Shown here: positions 8,302-16,610 of the stretch, in pieces
Layout: each line of letters begins with the position of its first letter
Position numbering within the stretch: the stretch's first letter is position 1
Source of the DNA: SHLQ01 sp033344795
GTDB lineage: Bacteria > Actinomycetota > Acidimicrobiia > Acidimicrobiales > SHLQ01
Direction: 5' to 3'
NCBI GenBank assembly: GCA_033344795.1
Contig: JAWPMS010000001.1
Coordinates: 4,588,001 to 4,652,000, forward strand
Length of the DNA: 64,000 nucleotides
The notes under the pieces: model-generated
Database searches by the model: none
Seen by the model: the letters and a program-made list of their open reading frames with translations, nothing else
What the model was told of the DNA's origin: nothing
Translations under genes and position numbers: made by a program

Positions 8302-9189
8302 ATGTCAACCATCTCGGCCGAGAACCCATACGAATACGAAAGCGTCGACGTTCTCGACTCGCACATGGCATACATCGACACAGGTGGGTCTGGAGCGCCA
8401 GTCGTCTTCCTCCACGGCAACCCGACCACCTCGTACCTGTGGCGCAACGTCATCCCACAGGTCGAGTCAATCACCCGATGTCTCGCCCCCGACCTCCCCG
8501 GGTTCGGCCTCTCGGGTCCGATGCCATCTGGCACCTACCGCTATCCCGAGTACATCGAGTATGTGGACGCTTGGTTTGACGCAGTCATCGGGTCTGAAGC
8601 CGTGACCCTCGTGCTCCACGACTGGGGGGCCGCCCTGGGGTTCGACTGGGCGCAGCGACATCGCGACCAGGTCCGAGGGATCTGTTACGGCGAGGCCATG
8701 GTGCAACCTCGACGCATCACCGACCTGCCGGAGGCGTACCAGGAGCGGTTTCGGTACATGCGCACCGAGGAAGGGTTCCGGGAGGCCGTGGCGGAGAACT
8801 TCTTCATCAACACGGTCTTCGCAAACGGAATCATCCGCGACCTGACCCCACAGGAATCAGCCGTCTATTCCGATCGATTCGATTCACCCGAGGCAATCGT
8901 GCCGACGGTGCAGCTTCCCCGCGAGATTGCGTTCGACGGAGATCCGGCCGACAACCACGCGATCATTCAGGCCTACGCAGACTGGCTCTCCACCAGCACG
9001 GTTCCGAAACTGTTCGTCAACACCACCGAAGGTCACGCGCTCATCGGCCGCAACCGCGAGTTCTGCCGCACGTGGCCCAACCAGACCGAGGTCACGGTCG
9101 TCGGAAAGCACTATTACCAAGAGGATTCGCCGCAACAGGTGGGCGAGGCCATCGCCGATTGGTACTCGGCCTCTGTCGTGCCCGGCTGA
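8302..9189 (+). CDS. Haloalkane dehalogenase (HLD-II type)
   Basis: A 295-residue HLD with every expected catalytic residue: halide ligand Asn40 (HGNPTTSYLWRNVIP), nucleophile Asp107 with Trp108 (HDWGAALG), acid Glu131 (CYGEAM) and base His270 (KHYYQEDSP). These match LinB/DhaA (N38, D108, W109, E132, H272) almost residue for residue. The family hydrolyses C-halogen bonds in haloalkanes to give an alcohol and halide in the cytoplasm. The ATG at 8302 was chosen because the domain begins immediately after it; no clear SD is seen, so it may be leaderless. The much longer upstream frame is antisense to the neighbour. Confidence 0.92.
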   Translation: MSTISAENPYEYESVDVLDSHMAYIDTGGSGAPVVFLHGNPTTSYLWRNVIPQVESITRCLAPDLPGFGLSGPMPSGTYRYPEYIEYVDAWFDAVIGSEAVTLVLHDWGAALGFDWAQRHRDQVRGICYGEAMVQPRRITDLPEAYQERFRYMRTEEGFREAVAENFFINTVFANGIIRDLTPQESAVYSDRFDSPEAIVPTVQLPREIAFDGDPADNHAIIQAYADWLSTSTVPKLFVNTTEGHALIGRNREFCRTWPNQTEVTVVGKHYYQEDSPQQVGEAIADWYSASVVPG

Positions 9190-9201
9190 GTCGGAGAAAC
9201 C

Positions 9202-10083
9202 TCAGGCCCGGGGAGTGCTGCGCAAATGTGACGCGACGGCGCTTAGATCCTGGTCGCCAAGCCCGGCAGCGATCGCCCTCCCGACGACCTCGCGGTTCAC
9301 GTGACTTTGCGCAACAGGTGCGCCAACTCTGTCAGCGAGTCCGAGGATGAGGTCAAGATCCTTCGCGACGAGGTCGAGGTTGAACGCCACGTCCATCTCG
9401 TCAGGGTTCTCGAATGCCCGCCGTTTGTAGTGCACGTAGGGCGCCGCGGCAGCACTGGTTGCGATGACCTCGTACGCCCGATGGCGGTCGACCCCAGACT
9501 TCTCGGCAAGCACGAGGGCCTCTGACACCGCGACATTGATCGAATGGATCATCGAGTTGACCGCGAGCTTCATCGTGGCGCCTGATCCCAGCTCGCCGAG
9601 ATGGAGGACGTTGGCCGCGAGCACATCGAAGACCGGCCGAACGCGGTCGAGGGCATCGGGGTTTCCGCCGACCATGATGGTCAGTGCCCCGGCCTCAACC
9701 TGCGGGACGCTCCCCGAAACTGGGGCGTCAAGTAGCGCGGCCCCGGCCTCCTCGATGGCCGATACGACCATCGACAACGTCGACGGATCGATCGTACTCA
9801 TGTCGACGACGACCGAACCGCTGCTCAACCCTTCGCTCGCAGCCAGCAACACCTCGACGACGGACGCGTCGTCGGCGAGCATGCTGAGAACAATCGATGC
9901 CCGAGATGCGGCCTCTGCGGGCGTCGCGGCCACCGCGGCTCCGGTGGCCGTCGCCACAGCGTCAGCTTTGGACGCGGTGCGATTCCAGACGACGACGTCG
10001 AAACCCGCGCGCCGCAGGGTCCCAACCATCGCGGCACCCATGCGTCCAACACCGAGCAGTGCCACCGCTCCTCGCTCGCTCAT
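9202..10083 (-). CDS. NAD(P)-dependent beta-hydroxyacid dehydrogenase (3-hydroxyisobutyrate dehydrogenase family)
   Basis: A 293-residue dehydrogenase. The N-terminal Rossmann motif is GVGRMGAAM, followed by the NRT cofactor-specificity loop that usually marks NADP preference. The substrate-binding stretch is DAPVSGSVPQVEAGALTIMVGG, and the catalytic lysine lies in GATMKLAVN. The C-terminal helical dimerisation domain ends with KDLDLILG. Family members oxidise 3-hydroxyisobutyrate-like acids or reduce tartronate semialdehyde or glyoxylate; substrate not determinable. The ATG at 10083 has GGGAG 8 nt upstream and is preferred to an in-frame GTG 18 nt earlier. Convergent with the HLD gene, 12 nt away. 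Confidence 0.85.
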   Translation of the reverse strand: MSERGAVALLGVGRMGAAMVGTLRRAGFDVVVWNRTASKADAVATATGAAVAATPAEAASRASIVLSMLADDASVVEVLLAASEGLSSGSVVVDMSTIDPSTLSMVVSAIEEAGAALLDAPVSGSVPQVEAGALTIMVGGNPDALDRVRPVFDVLAANVLHLGELGSGATMKLAVNSMIHSINVAVSEALVLAEKSGVDRHRAYEVIATSAAAAPYVHYKRRAFENPDEMDVAFNLDLVAKDLDLILGLADRVGAPVAQSHVNREVVGRAIAAGLGDQDLSAVASHLRSTPRA

Positions 10084-10119
10084 CTGCGAACTCCCGACCA
10101 CTTGTTGTGTCGATAGCTG

Positions 10120-10515
10120 TTACGCAGGTGGAAAGTTGTTCTCGCGGTCGGGAGCAACCTTGATCATCACCCGCTCGGACTGGATGGGGTTTGGATATTC
10201 GGCCTTGCCGAGGTACTTCATGGCCAGCTGATCGATGTGATCTCGGGCCTCTTGTCCATGAACGACCTCTGCCACATGACCGCGAACCTCGACGTATCGC
10301 CATGGGTTGCCCGCATCCATGACCATGACGGTCACCAGCGGGTTGCGCTCGAGGTTCTTGAACTTGGCTCGGTGAACTTCGGTGTTGAAGATGACGTGTT
10401 CTTGATCGGTGTCTACCCACATCATCTGTGTCTGCGGATGACCGCTTGCCATGATCGTCGAGACGGTGCCGAAGTTCTTGCCGTTCAACAATTCGAGCGT
10501 TCGTTCGTCCAACAT
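10120..10515 (-). CDS. PPOX-class (split-barrel) F420- or flavin-dependent oxidoreductase
   Basis: A 131-residue split-barrel protein of the pyridoxamine-5'-phosphate oxidase-like superfamily. It resembles the actinobacterial F420-dependent group: TVSTIMASGHPQTQMMWVD strand pair, the H-R-A-K-F-K-N-L-E-R-NP cofactor-binding segment, then WRYVEVRGHVAEV. The family reduces or oxidises small aromatics or biliverdin-like molecules in the cytoplasm; substrate unknown. The ATG at 10515 has GGGGAG 6 nt before it. Thirty-six nt separate it from the downstream dehydrogenase, so co-transcription is likely. Confidence 0.8.
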   Translation of the reverse strand: MLDERTLELLNGKNFGTVSTIMASGHPQTQMMWVDTDQEHVIFNTEVHRAKFKNLERNPLVTVMVMDAGNPWRYVEVRGHVAEVVHGQEARDHIDQLAMKYLGKAEYPNPIQSERVMIKVAPDRENNFPPA

Positions 10516-10597
10516 GTGAATCTCCCCTAGGTGTCCTGTGAGAAGCGACACTACGCCACCGCGGCGGCGATCGCATTGCCGATCCGGAAGAGGTCGC

Positions 10598-11473
10598 TCA
10601 GAGCGTCCGACCGAACAACGCAACGACGACGGATCCAGCGATGATCAGCGCGGTCCCACCGATCAATCGTGGAGTGGCGCGCTCCGATGGGGCGGCGAGG
10701 AGTACTGGACCGAGGAACAACACGAGCGGGGTGTTGAGCTGTTGCAGGCTGATGGCGGCGCCAACGGGAATCAACGCGAGCGCGCTCCACTGAGCGGTGA
10801 GCCCAAGCGCCGCCGCAAAACCACCCGAGTAGAGCCAGCGACGTGCCCCCTGCGGAACGGCCACCCACGTCCCCGTGAGCGCACGTGATGCAAGGTGCAT
10901 CACCGGCACCGTGACCGCCATACCCACCGTGAGACCGAGCAACGGATGGTCGAGTTCGTCGAGGCCCCAGCGCACGAACAACGGACTGACCGAGAAACAC
11001 ACGGTCGCCAGAAGTGCGAGCGTCGGATTCGACCAACGTCCGCTCGTCAACCGTGACAGCGTGATCGTCACCACGCCAGCCGTGACTGCAACAACACCCA
11101 ACCAGGTCACGACGCGGAGGCTCTCCGATAGAACCAGCCAGGCAATGAAAGCCGCCATCACCGGGTTGGCCGACAGAATCGCGGCGGTGCGTGACGACCC
11201 AATCTGCTGCTGACTGAAGGCGAAGAGCGTCCACCCAGCGAGGAAGTGCAACAAACCAGCGAGGGCAAACCAGAAGGCTGCCGCCAACGTGAGATCGTCA
11301 AGCTCGGAGAGCGCACCGGTCGCAACAGTGGCAACGACAAGACAACCCAAGAGTGCCGTAACCATGGCCGTGGTGGCGCGAAGGGCATCCATCTCTCGAT
11401 TGAGCCCTCGATTCGAGAGCTGAGAGATCCCGAACGACGCTCCGGCTATCACGGCCCACGCCCAACCTGGCAT
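10598..11473 (-). CDS. EamA/DMT-family membrane transporter
   Basis: A 291-residue polytopic membrane protein with two EamA repeats and about ten hydrophobic helices. Repeat 1 spans about residues 5-140 and repeat 2 about 150-285. Such transporters export or import metabolites; the substrate cannot be read from sequence. It shares conserved blocks (LHFLAGWTLFAFSQQQIG, PLLGLTVGMAV) with another EamA gene in this window at 21806-22684, so the two are paralogues. Stand-alone gene, 82 nt from the next gene downstream. Confidence 0.85.
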   Translation of the reverse strand: MPGWAWAVIAGASFGISQLSNRGLNREMDALRATTAMVTALLGCLVVATVATGALSELDDLTLAAAFWFALAGLLHFLAGWTLFAFSQQQIGSSRTAAILSANPVMAAFIAWLVLSESLRVVTWLGVVAVTAGVVTITLSRLTSGRWSNPTLALLATVCFSVSPLFVRWGLDELDHPLLGLTVGMAVTVPVMHLASRALTGTWVAVPQGARRWLYSGGFAAALGLTAQWSALALIPVGAAISLQQLNTPLVLFLGPVLLAAPSERATPRLIGGTALIIAGSVVVALFGRTL

Positions 11474-11547
11474 CGATCAGCGCGTTCGGATCGATGAGCT
11501 GGTCACCAGCTCACACTAGGCGGCGCCGGACGTGGCGCCGCCATGGC

Positions 11548-12447
11548 CTACAACTCGCGGGCCCGTTGCAGGTCGACGAGATCCGCGTAGGAATCGATCC
11601 CGAATCGCTCACCCATGGTCGATGCCCAGGCGGCTTCCATTGCTTGACGAGTTTCGTCGGACATGTTGTATTGCGGTGCGTCGCTCGCGCCAGCTGTCAC
11701 CTTCGTCGAACCAGAGCCTGGTGGGAGTGCACCAACGGCTTCTCCTCGGTCGCGGTGCATCTGGTCGTTGAACCGGTGCTCGTGTTCCAGCATGAATTCA
11801 CGACTCGCCTGGTGCACGACGAGGTCTATGAGCTCTTCATCGGCATCGGTTCCCAGGAACCGGGCCACCGCAACCACAACGGGGCGAATGTCCTCGAGCA
11901 TGAGTTCATACGACAGCAGCAGCACATTCTCGTTGTCACGCTGCTCCCACCATGACGCCATGTGGTTCCAGTAGTCCTTGCCGATGTTGAGGTTGAGGTG
12001 TGGCGCGATGTACTCGTCGATGCCCACGGTCCCTGGTTCGAAGAGCCAGCCCTCATAGAAGCGGTAATACGACACCATCGTCTTGAATGGATCGCGTAAC
12101 GACACGATGTACCGACATCCTTTGGGCACCGCGTTGTACGAGTAATGGCTCTTGTAGAGCCGTGGTCGCCATCCCTGGTCGGCATAGAGGTCGACCCCGA
12201 GGGCATCGGCAACTTCCAGCCACGGGCTGATCCGCGAGATGTCATCGAACGTCATGTCACCGCCGGAACGCAACCCGTGGGCGATCTGCTGGAGCCACGT
12301 GGTTCCGGACTTGCTCCACGGCGTGATGATCACGTCGTCGGGGTCGGGTTTGAAGTCCTTGCCGAGTTGAAACGTGATCGGTGGGAAGATCAGGTTCTTC
12401 GCCTCGATCATCTCCTCGAACGACTGCGGCAATCGGTCAACACTCAT
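11548..12447 (-). CDS. Sulfotransferase (PAPS-dependent)
   Basis: A 299-residue cytosolic-type sulfotransferase. The 5'-phosphosulfate loop is PWSKSGTTW (residues 43-51) and the 3'-phosphate-binding segment is YIVSLRDPFKTMVSYYRFY. A late Q-A-S-R-E-F-M region corresponds to the conserved C-terminal binding segment. The family transfers sulfate from PAPS to alcohol or phenol hydroxyls. ATG 12447 sits 4 nt after GAGGAGGTC and overlaps the stop of the upstream hydrolase gene (ATGA), so the pair is translationally coupled. A longer GTG start is open but would lie inside that gene. Confidence 0.88.
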   Translation of the reverse strand: MSVDRLPQSFEEMIEAKNLIFPPITFQLGKDFKPDPDDVIITPWSKSGTTWLQQIAHGLRSGGDMTFDDISRISPWLEVADALGVDLYADQGWRPRLYKSHYSYNAVPKGCRYIVSLRDPFKTMVSYYRFYEGWLFEPGTVGIDEYIAPHLNLNIGKDYWNHMASWWEQRDNENVLLLSYELMLEDIRPVVVAVARFLGTDADEELIDLVVHQASREFMLEHEHRFNDQMHRDRGEAVGALPPGSGSTKVTAGASDAPQYNMSDETRQAMEAAWASTMGERFGIDSYADLVDLQRAREL

Positions 12448-13277
12448 CGGAGACCTCCTCGGTCTTCGTGAGTCAACCACGTCGTCACTTCGCTCGCCAC
12501 TTGATCCTCGTGGCCCAGGTAATAGTGCCCTCCGAAATCAGACACCGACATCGAGACGGGCATGGGTGAGCTGTCTGCGATCAACTCACCCGGGTATAGA
12601 GATGGTGGTTCTTCGATGCTCCGGAGGTAAAGGGTGTCACATGGAATCTGACCTGCGAACTCAACGATGTCAGGACAGTTGTCCAGAAGGTCCACATACG
12701 TGTTGGCCGAGATGACGTACCACCATCCCGGAACGACCAGCAGCTGGCCACCCCGACCTTCATCAACCAGCCGACGCGCCTCGGCGGTGATCTCCTCGTA
12801 TCGGTCCGAGGCCATCAAGCCATTGTCGGCCATCAACCTCAGCATCTTGGAACTCCCCCGGTGCGCCGACAGAAGCATCAGTGCCGGGGTGTCGGGATGA
12901 TCCGCGACATGACGGACCGCGAGCATCCCTCCATGCGAATGCCCAATCGCCACCGGCGGCGGAAAGCCGCGCTCATCGAGCCACGCGCGAGCGAGTCGGT
13001 TGTCCTCGATCGCCTCGGAGATCGTCTGGAATGCACCGCCTTCGAGGTCACGACTGTCTCGATTCGACAGAACGTCGTGACCTCGACGGTTGTACGCAAG
13101 GCACGCAAACCCACGTTCGGTGAGGTGAGGCGGCAAGAACCGCGGCGGCCCGACATAGAAGTTCATCGTGTTCCCGTGAAAGAGCTGAACCGCTCCGCGG
13201 ACGTCGCCGTCGGGTAGGTAGAGCAATCCCTCGAGGGACTCGGTGTCGGTTGGAATCGAAATGGTCTCGATGCGCAC
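12444..13277 (-). CDS. Alpha/beta hydrolase (serine hydrolase) coupled to a sulfotransferase
   Basis: A 277-residue alpha/beta hydrolase. The oxyanion/strand-3 motif is FHGNTMNFY and the nucleophile elbow is GHSHGG (Ser114). The likely catalytic histidine lies in DFGGHYYLGHEDQ near the C-terminus. The product is probably an esterase or acyl hydrolase, with unknown substrate. The start is a GTG at 13277 with only weak SD support. It overlaps the following sulfotransferase by four bases, which suggests the two act on the same molecule. Confidence 0.78.
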   Translation of the reverse strand: MRIETISIPTDTESLEGLLYLPDGDVRGAVQLFHGNTMNFYVGPPRFLPPHLTERGFACLAYNRRGHDVLSNRDSRDLEGGAFQTISEAIEDNRLARAWLDERGFPPPVAIGHSHGGMLAVRHVADHPDTPALMLLSAHRGSSKMLRLMADNGLMASDRYEEITAEARRLVDEGRGGQLLVVPGWWYVISANTYVDLLDNCPDIVEFAGQIPCDTLYLRSIEEPPSLYPGELIADSSPMPVSMSVSDFGGHYYLGHEDQVASEVTTWLTHEDRGGLR

Positions 13278-13299
13278 CTTGGAGTTCTACCGCATCAGC

Positions 13300-14319
13300 T
13301 CAGCGGAAGTCAGAGACCGACTCTGCCTTGCCTGATTCCACCGAAGCGATCGCCGCGTTGAGCACGCAGATGACCTCGAGGCCCTCGGCCCCTCCGGTCT
13401 CGGGCGCTGGCCCTCCTCGAATGGCACGAGCGAACTCGGAGACTTCGTCGGCGATGGTGTCGAGCACTTCGATCTCGAGCGACTCGCGTGGGAGCCCGTT
13501 GCTCGGACTCTGCCAGTACATCTTCGTCCCGTCCTCTTCGTTGAAGGCCGTCCCATCGGTGCCACGCACCGTCACGTTGATCGTCGGAGGAACAACGAAG
13601 GATGTACCGAGATAGCCCTGTTGTCCAGAGGCAAACTGCAACACGATCGAAGTCACGTGATCGATCGGCGGGGCGTCAGGAACGACACCCGATCGGGAGA
13701 ATGCAAAGACACGGTCGACCGGTCCGAGCAGGTAGTGCATGGTGTCGAGCATGTGCACCCCGAGGCTCGTCATCGATCCGAGCGGGCTCTCGTCTCGACT
13801 GGCTCGCCAGTACTCGCCGGCAAACTTCATCGCGTTCGGCGCGTTCTGATGGGTTTCGACCATCACGACCGAGCCGAGTTCGCCGCCCTCGATCATCTGC
13901 TTCAGCCTGCGGTTTGCCGGTTGACGTCGTTTGTTGTGCCCCACCTGAAGTACCACTCCGGCGCTCTCGGCAGCAGCGATCGCCCGCTTTCCATCTTCAA
14001 CCGACAGCGTGAAGGGCTTCTCGACGAAGATGTGCTTACCGGCAGCTGCGGCGGCTTCGATCAGGGTTGCATGGCTCTCGTGTGACGTCGCAAGCAGAAT
14101 TCCCTCGATCTCATCGTCGGCGAGCATCTCCTCGAAACTGGCAGCCTCCCGCACCCCTCGTGCTTCAGCAAACTTCTGGCGGGTCTCGGGCGTTCGAGCG
14201 AAACATGACTCGATCGTCGCTTCGTTCCCTGCTGCCGCTCCATCGGCGAGCACCCCGCCCCACCATCCGAGGCCCACCGAGCCCAAACGTACTTTTTCGA
14301 AATCGGGGGCGTCGCTCAT
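13300..14319 (-). CDS. Gfo/Idh/MocA family NAD(P)-dependent oxidoreductase
   Basis: A 339-residue oxidoreductase. The N-terminal Rossmann fold has SVGLGWWGG, and the family signature EKP appears in HIFVEKPFTLS near residue 96. The C-terminal alpha/beta domain carries the catalytic region GSMTSLGVHMLDTMHYLLGP. Members oxidise or reduce sugars, inositols or related cyclic polyols; substrate unknown. It is divergent from the deiodinase-like gene with a 101-nt gap, and 22 nt upstream of the hydrolase-sulfotransferase pair, with which it may be co-transcribed. Confidence 0.87.
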   Translation of the reverse strand: MSDAPDFEKVRLGSVGLGWWGGVLADGAAAGNEATIESCFARTPETRQKFAEARGVREAASFEEMLADDEIEGILLATSHESHATLIEAAAAAGKHIFVEKPFTLSVEDGKRAIAAAESAGVVLQVGHNKRRQPANRRLKQMIEGGELGSVVMVETHQNAPNAMKFAGEYWRASRDESPLGSMTSLGVHMLDTMHYLLGPVDRVFAFSRSGVVPDAPPIDHVTSIVLQFASGQQGYLGTSFVVPPTINVTVRGTDGTAFNEEDGTKMYWQSPSNGLPRESLEIEVLDTIADEVSEFARAIRGGPAPETGGAEGLEVICVLNAAIASVESGKAESVSDFR

Positions 14320-14420
14320 ACGGATCTTTCCTTGCGTCAGGCGAGGATGGGCCCCGCGTCCAAATCTGCGATAAACCTACATCACGCGACATCCTGCATT
14401 CCGAGGCGAGGAGCTAGGTC

Positions 14421-15104
14421 ATGGCCAAACCCAAAGGTTTCTTCAAACGTCCGCCTGGACCGCAAGCTGGAATGTGGAGCTGGAAGTATCTCAACAAGTG
14501 GAAGACCTTCCGGATGATCACGACAAAGCGCGTGCGCAGCTTCTATGAGGACTTCCCTTCGGCTGTTCCGTTGGGGTCGGAGTTTCCTGAAACGGTCCTG
14601 ACAACGACCGACGGTTCGGTGTTCAACACGAAAGAACTGGTCGGGCAAAAGCACTTGGTCCTCTTCACCGGAGCGATCACTTGACCGCCGTTTCGGCGGC
14701 AGTTGTCGCCTATGGAAGAGTTGCAGGCAAAGTACGCAGACCGCGACGTCGAATTCGTTGCGATGTACGTCCGAGAACCCCACGCCGGTGAAGTTGGATT
14801 TCGTGAGGTCCGCGACCACGTCGACTTCGACGACAAGATGGAGCGGGCTCGAGAGCTCGAGCGATTGAAGGATGTGAAGATCACGATCGGCGTCGACGAT
14901 ATGAGCCAGGCGCAACATGTTGCGCTCGGCAACCTTCCGAACATGGCGTACGTGATCGACCGCACGGGAAACGTCGCGTACAGCAATACCTGGCAACATG
15001 CGGAACACATCGACGAGGCGTTGGCCAAGCTGGTCACCGCCGACGACCCGACGAGACCGATCTTCCCGACAGTCAGCACCAAAGGCCTGAGCACAGCGAT
15101 CTGA
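14421..15104 (+). CDS. Deiodinase-like selenoprotein (in-frame TGA read as Sec at residue 88)
   Basis: A single frame of 228 codons broken only by TGA at 14682-14684. Reading it as selenocysteine gives F-T-G-A-I-T-U-P-P-F-R-R-Q-L, closely matching the vertebrate deiodinase active site (..FGSATUPPFTSQL). The rest also follows that family. Y-V-R-E119-P-H121 corresponds to the deiodinase Y-I-D-E-A-H, R-D-H133 corresponds to its R-N-H, and the end has a thioredoxin-like YVIDRTG strand. The first ~55 residues are a basic leader without a clear membrane helix. SD GGAG lies before ATG 14421. Activity is inferred; a reductive dehalogenation or peroxide-type thioredoxin-fold reaction is possible. Followed 7 nt later by an SDR gene. 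Confidence 0.85.
14685..14728 (+). promoter_or_regulatory. Candidate SECIS region after the deiodinase TGA
   Basis: Three overlapping foldings are visible directly downstream of the TGA. CCGCCG-TTT-CGGCGG (14685-14699) is the strongest, but its loop is only 7 nt away. GGCG with an 8-nt loop starting in G and CGCC (14695-14710) puts the loop 15 nt away. GCCT/AGGC (14708-14728) encloses a 13-nt loop. Bacterial SECIS loops usually lie 16-37 nt from the UGA, so the second or third could serve. Less clear than the element at 26331-26347. Confidence 0.4.
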
Positions 15105-15111
15105 GGACGAC

Positions 15112-15894
15112 ATGAAACTCGAGGGCAAAGGCGCGCTTATCACGGGCGGGGCATCTGGCATCGGAGCGGAGATCGCGAGGGTCTTCGTGTCCGAGGGAGC
15201 CAGGGTTGCACTCGTTGACCGAGACGCGGACGCGGCTGCCGCAATGGTGGCGGAACTCGGCGATGCAGTCGTTCCGTACGTCTTGGATGTGACCGTCGAG
15301 TCCAACGTGGTCGCGGCGATCGACGATGCAGCCAGTCAGTTCGACGGTCTTGAAGTGGGAGTGTGTTCGGCCATTGCAATGGCGCCTGGACCACTTCTGG
15401 AACTCGCCACCGACGACTGGAAGCGACTGGTGAACGTCGGGCTCCACAGTGCGTTCGTCGTCGGACGCGAGCTCGCCCGACACATGGTCGAGCAGGGCCG
15501 CGGAGGCTCGATCATCAACATCTCATCGAACGCCGGCTTGGCCCCGTACCCCGGCGCTGGCGCCTACTCATCGACCAAAGCGGCACTCATCATGTTGTCG
15601 AAACAGCAGGGCGTCGAGTGGGCCGAGTATGGCATCCGGTCGAACGCAATCTGCCCGGGACATGTCGAAACACCCCTCACCGCATATCTGCAAGATCCCG
15701 AGATTCGAGCAGGGCGTGCCGCGGTCACCCCGCTCGGCCGCATCGGACAGCCACCTGATGTCGCATCCGCGGCGCTCTATCTGGCCTCTGAGGACTCGAG
15801 CTGGGTCACCTCTACAGCGCTCGTCGTCGATGGCGGGATCGTCGCATCGATCTACAACCACATGCCGGGTCGAAAGTGGCGGAACGACGAGTGA
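15112..15894 (+). CDS. Short-chain dehydrogenase/reductase (SDR)
   Basis: A 260-residue classical SDR. The cofactor loop is TGGASGIG (11-18), the acid after strand 2 is Asp (VDRD, suggesting NAD), and the catalytic residues are Ser138/Ser139, Tyr152 and Lys156 (ISSNAG...AYSSTK). The usual NNAG after strand 4 is replaced by VCSAIA, a small departure. Probably oxidises a secondary alcohol; substrate unknown. The start is backed by GAGGACGAC before ATG. Seven nt after the deiodinase-like gene and 39 nt before the cyclase gene, so the three probably form one operon. Confidence 0.88.
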   Translation: MKLEGKGALITGGASGIGAEIARVFVSEGARVALVDRDADAAAAMVAELGDAVVPYVLDVTVESNVVAAIDDAASQFDGLEVGVCSAIAMAPGPLLELATDDWKRLVNVGLHSAFVVGRELARHMVEQGRGGSIINISSNAGLAPYPGAGAYSSTKAALIMLSKQQGVEWAEYGIRSNAICPGHVETPLTAYLQDPEIRAGRAAVTPLGRIGQPPDVASAALYLASEDSSWVTSTALVVDGGIVASIYNHMPGRKWRNDE

Positions 15895-15933
15895 CGCCAA
15901 CTTCTCCCCTTCAACACCCACAGTAGGAAAACC

Positions 15934-16599
15934 ATGCGAATAGTCGACCTCACCGTTCCGATCGGTTCGGATACGTACAGCCCTCCGTCGGTCAACCAGC
16001 CGATCGGCATCACCCAACACTTCAAGGAACCGGGGTTCTGGATGGTCACGGAGATCCAAATGATGCTCCACGCCGGATCACACGTCGATTTCTCGAAGCA
16101 CTATCGAGAAGACGGAGAAGTTGCCGAAGATATTCTGCTGGAGCGCACGTGTGGCGAAGCGGTGGTGATCGATCTCACGCACATCGAGCCCGAGCACGAC
16201 ATCACTCCAGCTGATCTCGAAGCAGCCGCTCCAGAGATTCGCGCCGGCGACATCGTTTTGGTCCGAACCGGATGGACCGACGAAGCCTGGGGTGAATTTC
16301 CGCGCTACTACCTCGGTTCGCCGTCGTGCTCGCCCGAGGCCGCGAAGTGGCTGACGGACACGGGAGCGAAAGCCATCGGTTTCGATTGTTTTCCCGAAGC
16401 ATCAGCAAAGAAGCAGAACTACCTGCCGTATGAGTTCGTCGTGCACCAGATCATCGGGGACGCTGGCGCAATCCTGATGCAGTCGCTGACGAACCTCTCC
16501 GAGGTTCCGTGCGACGAGCGGTTCAGGTTCTTCGGCGCGTTCTTGAACGTCAAGGGCGCAGAGGGATCGCCCGCCCGGTTCTTCGCCGCCTTGGACTGA
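15934..16599 (+). CDS. Cyclase/kynurenine-formamidase-like metal hydrolase
   Basis: A 221-residue member of the 'putative cyclase' family (PF04199), which includes bacterial kynurenine formamidase and isatin hydrolase. The metal-binding signature HxGTHxDxPxH is present in modified form as HAGSHVDFSKH, retaining the His and Asp ligands while the proline is replaced. Later motifs VLVRTGWTDE and IGFDCFPEA match the family. It likely hydrolyses an amide or lactone-type bond using a divalent metal. Convergent with livF. Confidence 0.82.
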   Translation: MRIVDLTVPIGSDTYSPPSVNQPIGITQHFKEPGFWMVTEIQMMLHAGSHVDFSKHYREDGEVAEDILLERTCGEAVVIDLTHIEPEHDITPADLEAAAPEIRAGDIVLVRTGWTDEAWGEFPRYYLGSPSCSPEAAKWLTDTGAKAIGFDCFPEASAKKQNYLPYEFVVHQIIGDAGAILMQSLTNLSEVPCDERFRFFGAFLNVKGAEGSPARFFAALD

Positions 16600-16610
16600 G
16601 CTGGGGTCGC

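Noticed and set aside
14421..14684. Short 87-residue protein ending at 14684 and a separate protein from 14703
   Set aside because: Both are in the same frame, and together form one deiodinase-like domain; the break is one TGA at the catalytic position, so Sec recoding explains it better than two genes or a frameshift.
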